Source of the DNA: Apium graveolens
Lineage: Eukaryota > Streptophyta > Magnoliopsida > Apiales > Apiaceae
Direction: 5' to 3'
Assembly (NCBI RefSeq): GCF_009905375.1
Contig: NW_027418135.1
Location: 62,001-126,000 of the forward strand
Length of the DNA stretch: 64,000 nt
Shown here: positions 14,490-27,400 of the stretch, piece by piece
Numbering within the stretch: position 1 is the stretch's first letter
How the letters are laid out: the number at the start of each line of letters is the position of its first letter
Position numbers and translations under genes: made by a program
Notes under the pieces: generated by a model
Databases searched by the model: none
Seen by the model: only the letters and a program-made list of their open reading frames with translations
Told to the model about the DNA's origin: nothing

Positions 14490-17400
14490 AATATGTTAAC
14501 ATCATATATATCCAATTTCACATCCTTTTACCACCTATTAATGCCACTTTCATACATGTAAATATTTTACCACATTTTGGCTTTAAACAACCATGAAAGT
14601 CACTTTTCACCGTATTAGAGTCACTTTGCAGCCTATAAGAGTCATTTGCCACCATATATTGATATAATTAACATATTAACATCATGTACGTGCAATTAGA
14701 CATTCTTTAACCACCTCTTGGTACCCCCTTTCCTACAAGTCAATTTTAGGCCACATTTTGGCACATATCAATCATGTAAGTGACTTCTCACCATATTATT
14801 GTCAATTTGCACCTTATAAGAGTCACTTGCCATCATATATTGGTACAATTAACATGATAACATCATGTACATGCAATTAGATATCTTTTACAACCTCTTA
14901 GTGCAACATTCATTCAAGTCAATTTAGGTCCACATTTTGGTTCTAATTAACCATGTAAGTCACTTTTCACCATGTTAGAGACATTTTTCACCCTAAATGA
15001 GTCACTTTCCACAATCTATATGTATAATTAACATGTTAACATCATATACATCCAATTTGAATCCTTGTACCACCTATTAGTTCCACTTTCATACAGGTCA
15101 ATTTTGTTCCACATTTTGGTTCTAATCAACCATGTAAATAACTTTTCACCATATTAGAGTCACTTTGCACCCTATAAGAGACACTTTAAATAATATATAC
15201 AACAATTAACATGTTAAGAAAATATACATCCAATTTGACATCATTTTACCACCTATTAATGCCACTTTCATACAAGTTAATTTTATTCCACATTTTGGCT
15301 CTAATCAACCATGCAAGTCACTTTTCACCATATTAGAGTCACTTTGCACCCTATAAGAGTCACTTTCCCCATATATTGATACAATTAACATGTTAACATC
15401 GTGTACATGTAATTAAACATCCTTTAACCACCTTTTGGTACCCTTTCCTACAAGTCAATTTTGGGCCACATTTTGGCTCTAATCAATCATGTAAGTGACT
15501 TATCACCATATTAGAGTCACTTTGCACCTTATAACAGTCACTTGCCATCATATATTGGTACAATTAACATGTTTACATCATGAACATGCAATTAGAAATC
15601 CTTTTACCACCTGTTAATTCCACTTTCATACATGTCAATTTTGTTCCACGTTTTGGTTCTAATCAACCATGTAAGTCACTTTTCACCATATTGGAGTCAC
15701 TTTGCACCTTATAAGAGTCACTTTCCACCATATATACAACAATTAATATGTTAACATCATATACATCCAATTTCACATCCTTTTACCGCCTATTAATGCC
15801 ACTTTCATACAAGTAAATATTTTACCACATTTTGGCTTTAATCAACCATGAAAGTTACTTTTCACCATATTAGAGTCACTTTGCACCCTATAAGAGTCAT
15901 TTGCCACCATATATTGATACAATTAACATGTTAACATCATGTACATGCAATTAGACATTCTTTAACCACCTCTTGGTACCCCCTTTCCTACAAGTCAATT
16001 TTAGGCCACATTTTGGCACATATAAATCATGTAAGTGACTTCTCACCATATTATAGTCAATTTTCAGCTTATAAGAGTCACTTGCCATCATATATTGGTA
16101 CAATTAACATGATAACATCATGTACATGCAATTAGATATCTTTTACAACCTCTTAGTGCAACATTCATTCAAGTCAATTTAGGTCCACATTTTGGTTCTA
16201 ATTAACCATGTAAGTCACTTTTCACCATGTTAGAGACATTTTTCACCCTAAATGAGTCACTTTCCACAATCTATATGTATAATTAACATGTTAACCTCAT
16301 ATACATCCAATTTGAATCCTTGTACCACCTATTAGTTCCACTTTCATACAGGTCAATTTTGTTCCACATTTTGGTTCTAATCAACCATGTAAATAACTTT
16401 TCACCATATTATTGTCAATTTGCACCCTATAAGAGACACTTTCCATAATATATACAACAATTAACATGTTAACAACATATACATCCAATTTGACATCATT
16501 TTACCACCTATTAATGCCACTTTCATACAAGTTAATTTTATTCCACATTCTGGCTCTAATCAACCATGTAAGTCACTTTTCACCATATTAGAGTCACTTT
16601 GCACCCTATAAGAGTCACTTTCCCCATATATTGATACAATTAACATGTTAACATCGTGTACATGCAATTAAACATCCTTTAACCACCTTTTGGTACCCTT
16701 TCCTACAAGTCAATTTTGGGCCACATTTTGGCTCTAATCAATCATGTAAGTGACTTATCACCATATTAGAGTCACTTTGCACCTTATAAGAGTCACTTGC
16801 CATCATATATTGGTACAATTAACATGTTTACATCATGAACATTTAATTAGAAATCCTTTTACCACCTCTTAATTCCACTTTCATACATGTCAATTTTGTT
16901 CCACATTTTGGTTCTAATCAACCATGTAAGTCACTTTTCACCATATTAGAGTCACTTTGCACCTTATAAGAGTCACTTTCCACCATATATACAACAATTA
17001 ATATGTTAACATCATATACATCCAATTTCACATCCTTTTACCGCCTATTAATGCCACTTTCATACAAGTAAATATTTTACCACATTTTGGCTTTAATCAA
17101 CCATGAAAGTCACTTTTCACCATATTAGAGTCACTTTGCAGCCTATAAGAGTCATTTGCCACCATATATTGATACAATTAACATGTTAACATCATGTACA
17201 TGCAATTAGACATTCTTTAACCACCTCTTGGTACCCCCTTTCCTACAAGTCAATTTTAGGCCACATTTTGGCACATATAAATCATGTAAGTGACTTCTCA
17301 CCATATTATAGTCAATTTGCAGCTTATAAGAGTCACTTGCCATCATATATTGGTACAATTAACATGATAACATCATGTACATGCAATTAGATATCTTTTA

Positions 17401-20179
17401 CAACCTCTTAGTGCAACATTTATTCAAGTCAATTTAGGTCCACATTTTGGTTCTAATTAACCATGTAAGTCACTTTTCACCATGTTAGAGACATTTTTCA
17501 CCCTAAATGAGTCACTTTCCACAATCTATATGTATAATTAACATGTTAACATCATATACATCCAATTTGAATCCTTGTACCACCTATTAGTTCCACTATC
17601 ATACAGGTCAATTTTGTTCCACATTTTGGTTCTAATCAACCATGTAAATAACTTTTCACCATATTATTGTCACTTTGCACCCTATAAGAGACACTTTCCA
17701 TAATATATACAACAATTAACATGTTAACAACATATACATCAAATTTGACATCATTTTACCACCTATTAATGCCACTTTCATACAAGTTAATTTTATTCCA
17801 CATTTTGGCTCTAATCAACCATGAAAGTCACTTTTCACCATATTAGAGTCACTTTGCACCCTATAAGAGTCACTTTCCCCATATATTGATACAATTAACA
17901 TGTTAACATCGTGTACATGCAATAAACATCCTTTAACCACCTTTTGGTACCCTTTCCTACAAGTCAATTTTGGGCCACATTTTAGCTCTAATCAATCATG
18001 TAAGTGACTTATCACCATATTAGAGTCACTTTGCACCTTATAAGAGTCACTTGCCATCATATATTGGTACAATTAACATGTTTACATCATGAACATGCAA
18101 TTAGAAATCCTTTTACCACCTCTTAATTCCACTTTCATACATGTCAATTTTGTTCCACATTTTGGTTCTAATCAACCATGTAAGTCACTTTTCACCATAT
18201 TAGAGTCACTTTGCACCTTATAAGAGTCAATTTCCACCATATATACAACAATTAATATGTTAACATCATATATATCCAATTTCACATCCTTTTACCACCT
18301 ATTAATGCCACTTTCATACAAGTAAATATTTTACCACATTTTGGCTTTAATCAACCATGAAAGTCACTTTTCACCATATTAGAGTCACTTTGCAGCCTAT
18401 AAGAGTCATTTGCCACCATATATTGATATAATTAACATATTAACATCATGTACATGCAATTAGACATTCTTTAACCACCTCTTGGTACCCCCTTTCCTAC
18501 AAGTCAATTTTAGGCCACATTTTGGCACATATCGATCATGTAAGTGACTTCTCACCATATTATAGTCAATTTGCACCTTATAAGAGTCACTTGCCATCAT
18601 ATATTGGTACAATTAACATGATAACATCATGTACATGCAATTAGATATCTTTTACAACCTCTTAGTGCAACATTCATTCAAGTCAATTTAGGTCCACATT
18701 TTGGTTCTAATTAACCATGTAAGTCACTTTTCACAATGTTAGAGACATTTTTCACCCTAAATGAGTCACTTTCCACAATCTATATGTATAATTAACATGT
18801 TAACATCATATACATCCAATTTGCATCCTTGTACCACCTATTAGTTCCACTTTCATACAGGTCAATTTTGTTCCACATTTTGGTTCTAATCAACCATGTA
18901 AATAACTTTTCACCATATTAGAGTCACTTTGCACCCTATAAGAGACACTTTCCATAATATATACAACAATTAACATGTTAACAACATATACATCCAATTT
19001 GACATCATTTTACCACCTATTAATGCCACTTTCATACAAGTTAATTTTATTCCACATTTTGGCTCTAATCAACCATGCAAGCTTTCCCCATATATTGATA
19101 CAATTAACATGTTAACATCCTGTACATGCAATTAAACATCCTTTAACCACCTTTTGGTACCCTTTCCTACAAGTCAATTTTGGGCCACATTTTGGCTCTA
19201 ATCAATCATGTAAGTGACTTATCACCATATTAGAGTCACTTTGCACCTTATAAGAGTCACTTGCCATCATATATTGGTACAATTAACATGTTTACATCAT
19301 GAACATGCAATTAGAAATCCTTTTACCACCTCTTAATTCCACTTTCATACATGTCAATTTTGTTCCACATTTTGGTTCTAATCAACCATGTAAGTCACTT
19401 TTCACCATATTAGAGTCACTTTGCACCTTATAAGAGTCACTTTCCACCATATATACAACAATTAATATGTTAACATCATATACATCCAATTTCACATCCT
19501 TTTACCGCCTATTAATGCCACTTTCATACAAGTAAATATTTTACCACATTTTTGCTTTAATCAACCATGAAAGTCACTTTTCACCATATTAGAGTCATTT
19601 TGCAGCCTATAAGAGTCATTTGCCACCATATATTGATACAATTAACATGTTAACATCATGTACATGCAATTAGAAATTCTTTAACCACCTCTTGGTACCC
19701 CCTTTCCTACAAGTCAATTTTAGGCCACATTTTGGCACATATCAATCATGTAAGTGACTTCTCACCATATTATAGTCAATTTGCACCTTATAAGAGTCAC
19801 TTGCCATCATATATTGGTACAATTAACATGATAACATCATGTACATGCAATTAGATATCTTTTACAACCTCTTAGTGCAACATTCATTCAAGTCAATTTA
19901 GGTCCACATTTTGGTTCTAATTAACCATGTAAGTCACTTTTCACCATGTTAGAGACATTTTTCACCCTAAATGAGTCACTTTCCACAATCTATATGTATA
20001 ATTAACATGTTAACATCATATACATCCAATTTGAATCCTTGTACCACCTATTAGTTCCACTTTCATACAGGTCAGTTTTGTTCCACATTTTGGTTCTAAT
20101 CAACCATGTAAATAACTTTTCACCATCTTAGAGTCACTTTGCACCCTATAAGAGACACTTTCCATAATATATACAACAA

Positions 20180-20191
20180 TTAACATGTTAA
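20180..20191. repeat. Palindromic dyad of the satellite monomer (example)
   Basis: TTAACATGTTAA is a perfect 12-bp inverted repeat. It recurs, sometimes with one change, once in most monomers at about 180-bp intervals. About 10 bp further on, most type 2, 5 and 6 monomers carry a second perfect palindrome, CATGTACATG. No CENP-B-box-like motif is visible. A role as a protein-binding or hairpin-forming site is only a possibility. Confidence 0.7.
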
Positions 20192-21441
20192 CAACATATA
20201 CATCCAATTTGACATCATTTTACCACCTATTAATGCCACTTTCATACAAGTTAATTTTATTCCACATTTTGGCTCTAATCAACCATGCAAGTCACTTTTC
20301 ACCATATTAGAGTCACTTTGCACCCTATAAGAGTCACTTTCCCCATATATTGATACAATTAACATGTTAACATCGTGTACATGCAATTAAACATCCTTTA
20401 ACCACCTTTTGGTACCCTTTCCTACAAGTCAATTTTGGGTCACATTTTGGCTCTAATCAATCATGCAAGTGACTTATCACCATATTAGAGTCACTTTGCA
20501 CCTTATAAGAGTCACTTGCCATCATATATTGGTACAATTAACATGTTTACATCATGAACATGCAATTAGAAATCCTTTTACCACCTCTTAATTCCACTTT
20601 CATACATGTCAATTTTGTTCCACATTTTGGTTCTAATCAACCATGTAAGTCACTTTTCACCATATTAGAGTCACTTTGCACCTTATAAGAGTCACTTTCC
20701 ACCATATATACAACAATTAATATGTTAACATCATATACATCCAATTTCACATCCTTTTACCGCCTATTAATGCCACTTTCATACAAGTAAATATTTTACC
20801 ACATTTTGGCTTTAATCAACCATGAAAGTCACTTTTCACCATATTAGAGTCATTTTGCAGCCTATAAGAGTCATTTGCCACCATATATTGATATAATTAA
20901 CATGTTAACATCATGTACATGCAATTAGAAATTCTTTAACCACCTCTTGGTACCCCCTTTCCTACAAGTCAATTTTAGGCCACATTTTGGCACATATCAA
21001 TCATGTAAGTGACTTCTCACCATATTATAGTCAATTTGCACCTTATAAGAGTCACTTGCCATCATATATTGGTACAATTAACATGATAACATCATGTACA
21101 TGCAATTAGATATCTTTTACAACCTCTTAGTGCAACATTCATTCAAGTCAATTTAGGTCCACATTTTGGTTCTAATTAACCATGTAAGTCACTTTTCACC
21201 ATGTTAGAGACATTTTTCACCCTAAATAAGTCACTTTCTATAATCTATATGTATAATTAACATGTTAACATCATATACATCCCATTTGAATCCTTGTACC
21301 ACCTATTAGTTCCACTTTCATACAGGTCAATTTTGTTCCACATTTTGGTTCTAATGAACCATGTAAATAACTTTTCACCATATTATTGTCACTTTGCACC
21401 CTATAAGAGACACTTTTCATATTATATACAACAATTAACAT
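20187..21441. repeat. Reference heptamer unit (1255 bp)
   Basis: A representative full-length higher-order unit, counted from the G of GTTAACAACATA to the same point in the next unit. Monomer diagnostics in order: type 1 (ACAACATATACATCC, TTAATTTTATTCC), type 2 (CATCGTGTACATG, CCTTTTGGTACCC), fused 8/3 (TTTACATCATGAACATG), type 4 (CAATTTCACATCC, TTACCGCC, AAATATTTTACC), type 5 (TTTAACCACCTCTTGGTACC, TTTTAGGCCAC), type 6 (AGATATCTTTTACAACC, CATGTTAGAGACA), type 7 (TTGAATCCTTGTACC, AGAGACACTTTCC). Confidence 0.75.
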
Positions 21442-24400
21442 GTTAACAACATATACATCCAATTTGACATCATTTTACCACCTATTAATGACACTTTCAT
21501 ACAAGTTAATTTTATTCCACATTTTGGCTCTAATCAACCATGTAAGTCACTTTTCACCATATTAGAGTCACTTTGCACCCTATAAGAGTCACTTTCCCCA
21601 TATATTGATACAATTAACATGTTAACATCGTGTACATGCAATTAAACATCCTTTAACCACCTTTTGGAACCCTTTCCTACAAGTCAATTTTGGGCCACAT
21701 TTTGGCTCTAATCAATCATGTAAGTGACTTATCACCTTATTAGAGTCACTTTGCACCTTATAAGAGTCACTTGCCATCATATATTGGTACAATTAACATG
21801 TTTACATCATGAACATGCAATTAGAAATCCTTTTACCACCTCTTAATTCCACTTTCATACATGTCAATTTTGTTCCACATTTTGGTTCTAATCAACCATG
21901 TAAGTCACTTTTCACCATATTAGAGTCACTTTGCACCCTATAAGAGTCACTTTCCACCATATATACAACAATTAATATGTTAACATCATATACATCCAAT
22001 TTCACATCCTTTTACCGCCTATTAATGCCACTTTCATACAAGTAAATATTTTACCACATTTTGGCTTTAATCAACCATGAAAGTCACGTTTCACCATATT
22101 AGAGTCACTTTGCAGCCTATAAGAGTCATTTGCCACCATATATTGATATAATTAACATATTAACATCATGTACATGCAATTAGACATTCTTTAACCACCT
22201 CTTGGTACCCCCTTTCCTACAAGTCAATTTTAGGCCACATTTTGGCACATATCGATCATGTAAGTGACTTCTCACCATATTATAGTCAATTTGCACCTTA
22301 TAAGAGTCACTTGCCATCATATATTGGTACAATTAACATGATAACATCATGTACATGCAATTAGATATCTTTTACAACCTCTTAGTGCAACATTCATTCA
22401 AGTCAATTTAGGTCCACATTTTGGTTCTAATTAACCATGTAAGTCACTTTTCACAATGTTAGAGACATTTTTCACCCTAAATGAGTCACTTTCCACAATC
22501 TATATGTATAATTAACATGTTAACATCATATACATCCAATTTGCATCCTTGTACCACCTATTAGTTCCACTTTCATACAGGTCAATTTTGTTCCACATTT
22601 TGGTTCTAATCAACCATGTAAATAACTTTTCACCATATTAGAGTCACTTTGCACCCTATAAGAGACACTTTCCATAATATATACAACAATTAACATGTTA
22701 ACAACATATACATCCAATTTGACATCATTTTACCACCTATTAATGCCACTTTCATACAAGTTAATTTTATTCCACATTTTGGTTCTAATCAACCATGCAA
22801 GCTTTCCCCATATATTGATACAATTAACATGTTAACATCCTGTACATGCAATTAAACATCCTTTAACCACCTTTTGGTACCCTTTCCTACAAGTCAATTT
22901 TGGGCCACATTTTGGCTCTAATCAATCATGTAAGTGACTTATCACCATATTAGAGTCACTTTGCACCTTATAAGAGTCACTTGCCATCATATATTGGTAC
23001 AATTAACATGTTTACATCATGAACATGCAATTAGAAATCCTTTTACCACCTCTTAATTCCACTTTCATACATGTCAATTTTGTTCCACATTTTGGTTCTA
23101 ATCAACCATGTAAGTCACTTTTCACCATATTAGAGTCACTTTGCACCTTATAAGAGTCACTTTCCACCATATATACAACAATTAATATGTTAACATCATA
23201 TACATCCAATTTCACATCCTTTTACCGCCTATTAATGCCACTTTCATACAAGTAAATATTTTACCACATTTTGGCTTTAATCAACCATGAAAGTCACTTT
23301 TCACCATATTAGAGTCATTTTGCAGCCTATAAGAGTCATTTGCCACCATATATTGATACAATTAACATGTTAACATCATGTACATGCAATTAGAAATTCT
23401 TTAACCACCTCTTGGTACCCCCTTTCCTACAAGTCAATTTTAGGCCACATTTTGGCACATATCAATCATGTAAGTGACTTCTCACCATATTATAGTCAAT
23501 TTGCACCTTATAAGAGTCACTTGCCATCATATATTGGTACAATTAACATGATAACATCATGTACATGCAATTAGATATCTTTTACAACCTCTTAGTGCAA
23601 CATTCATTCAAGTCAATTTAGGTCCACATTTTGGTTCTAATTAACCATGTAAGTCACTTTTCACCATGTTAGAGACATTTTTCACCCTAAATGAGTCACT
23701 TTCCACAATCTATATGTATAATTAACATGTTAACATCATATACATCCAATTTGAATCCTTGTACCACCTATTAGTTCCACTTTCATACAGGTCAGTTTTG
23801 TTCCACATTTTGGTTCTAATCAACCATGTACATAACTTTTCACCATCTTAGAGTCACTTTGCTCCCTATAAGAGACACTTTCCATAATATATACAACAAT
23901 TAACATGTTAACAACATATACATCCAATTTGACATCATTTTACCACCTATTAATGCCACTTTCATACAAGTTAATTTTATTCCACATTTTGGCTCTAATC
24001 AACCATGCAAGTCACTTTTCACCATATTAGAGTCACTTTGCACCCTATAAGAGTCACTTTCCCCATATATTGATACAATTAACATGTTAACATCGTGTAC
24101 ATGCAATTAAACATCCTTTAACCACCTTTTGGTACCCTTTCCTACAAGTCAATTTTGGGTCACATTTTGGCTCTAATCAATCATGCAAGTGACTTATCAC
24201 CATATTAGAGTCACTTTGCACCTTATAAGAGTCACTTGCCATCATATATTGGTACAATTAACATGTTTACATCATGAACATGCAATTAGAAATCCTTTTA
24301 CCACCTCTTAATTCCACTTTCATACATGTCAATTTTGTTCCACATTTTGGTTCTAATCAACCATGTAAGTCACTTTTCACCATATTAGAGTCACTTTGCA

Positions 24401-27400
24401 CCTTATAAGAGTCACTTTCCACCATATATACAACAATTAATATGTTAACATCATATACATCCAATTTCACATCCTTTTACCGCCTATTAATGCCACTTTC
24501 ATACAAGTAAATATTTTACCACATTTTGGCTTTAATCAACCATGAAAGTCACTTTTCACCATATTAGAGTCATTTTGCAGCCTATAAGAGTCATTTGCCA
24601 CCATATATTGATATAATTAACATGTTAACATCATGTACATGCAATTAGAAATTCTTTAACCACCTCTTGGTACCCCCTTTCCTACAAGTCAATTTTAGGC
24701 CACATTTTGGCACATATCAATCATGTAAGTGACTTCTCACCATATTATAGTCAATTTGCACCTTATAAGAGTCACTTGCCATCATATATTGGTACAATTA
24801 ACATGATAACATCATGTACATGCAATTAGATATCTTTTACAACCTCTTAGTGCAACATTCATTCAAGTCAATTTAGGTCCACATTTTGGTTCTAATTAAC
24901 CATGTAAGTCACTTTTCACCATGTTAGAGACATTTTTCACCCTAAATAAGTCACTTTCTATAATCTATATGTATAATTAACATGTTAACATCATATACAT
25001 CCCATTTGAATCCTTGTACCACCTATTAGTTCCACTTTCATACAGGTCAATTTTGTTCCACATTTTGGTTCTAATCAACCATGTAAATAACTTTTCACCA
25101 TATTATTGTCACTTTGCACCCTATAAGAGACACTTTTCATATTATATACAACAATTAACATGTTAACAACATATACATCCAATTTGACATCATTTTACCA
25201 CCTATTAATGACACTTTCATACAAGTTAATTTTATTCCACATTTTGGCTCTAATCAACCATGTAAGTCACTTTTCACCATATTAGAGTCACTTTGCACCC
25301 TATAAGAGTCACTTTCCCCATATATTGATACAATTAACATGTTAACATCGTGTACATGCAATTAAACATCCTTTAACCACCTTTTGGAACCCTTTCCTAC
25401 AAGTCAATTTTGGGCCACATTTTGGCTCTAATCAATCATGTAAGTGACTTATCACCTTATTAGAGTCACTTTGCACCTTATAAGAGTCACTTGCCATCAT
25501 ATATTGGTACAATTAACATGTTTACATCATGAACATGCAATTAGAAATCCTTTTACCACCTCTTAATTCCACTTTCATACATGTCAATTTTGTTCCACAT
25601 TTTGGTTCTAATCAACCATGTAAGTCACTTTTCACCATATTAGAGTCACTTTGCACCCTATAAGAGTCACTTTCCACCATATATACAACAATTAATATGT
25701 TAACATCATATACATCCAATTTCACATCCTTTTACCGCCTATTAATGCCACTTTCATACAAGTAAATATTTTACCACATTTTGGCTTTAATCAACCATGA
25801 AAGTCACTTTTCACCATATTAGAGTCACTTTGCAGCCTATAAGAGTCATTTGCCACCATATATTGATATAATTAACATATTAACATCATGTACATGCAAT
25901 TAGACATTCTTTAACCACCTCTTGGTACCCCCTTTCCTACAAGTCAATTTTAGGCCACATTTTGGCACATATCGATCATGTAAGTGACTTCTCACCATAT
26001 TATAGTCAATTTGCACCTTATAAGAGTCACTTGCCATCATATATTGGTACAATTAACATGATAACATCATGTACATGCAATTAGATATCTTTTACAACCT
26101 CTTAGTGCAACATTCATTCAAGTCAATTTAGGTCCACATTTTGGTTCTAATTAACCATGTAAGTCACTTTTCACAATGTTAGAGACATTTTTCACCCTAA
26201 ATGAGTCACTTTCCACAATCTATATGTATAATTAACATGTTAACATCATATACATCCAATTTGTATCCTTGTACCACCTATTAGTTCCACTTTCATACAG
26301 GTCAATTTTGTTCCACATTTTGGTTCTAATCAACCATGTAAATAACTTTTCACCATATTAGAGTCACTTTGCACCCTATAAGAGACACTTTCCATAATAT
26401 ATACAACAATTAACATGTTAACAACATATACATCCAATTTGACATCATTTTACCACCTATTAATGCCACTTTCATACAAGTTAATTTTATTCCACATTTT
26501 GGCTCTAATCAACCATGCAAGCTTTCCCCATATATTGATACAATTAACATGTTAACATCCTGTACATGCAATTAAACATCCTTTAACCACCTTTTGGTAC
26601 CCTTTCCTACAAGTCAATTTTGGGCCACATTTTGGCTCTAATCAATCATGTAAGTGACTTATCACCATATTAGAGTCACTTTGCACCTTATAAGAGTCAC
26701 TTGCCATCATATATTGGTACAATTAACATGTTTACATCATGAACATGCAATTAGAAATCCTTTTACCACCTCTTAATTCCACTTTCATACATGTCAATTT
26801 TGTTCCACATTTTGGTTCTAATCAACCATGTAAGTCACTTTTCACCATATTAGAGTCACTTTGCACCTTATAAGAGTCACTTTCCACCATATATACAACA
26901 ATTAATATGTTAACATCATATACATCCAATTTCACATCCTTTTACCGCCTATTAATGCCACTTTCATACAAGTAAATATTTTACCACATTTTGGCTTTAA
27001 TCAACCATGAAAGTCACTTTTCACCATATTAGAGTCATTTTGCAGCCTATAAGAGTCATTTGCCACCATATATTGATACAATTAACATGTTAACATCATG
27101 TACATGCAATTAGAAATTCTTTAACCACCTCTTGGTACCCCCTTTCCTAAAAGTCAATTTTAGGCCACATTTTGGCACATATCAATCATGTAAGTGACTT
27201 CTCACCATATTATAGTCAATTTGCACCTTATAAGAGTCACTTGCCATCATATATTGGTACAATTAACATGATAACATCATGTACATGCAATTAGATATCT
27301 TTTACAACCTCTTAGTGCAACATTCATTCAAGTCAATTTAGGTCCACATTTTGGTTCTAATTAACCATGTAAGTCACTTTTCACCATGTTAGAGACATTT

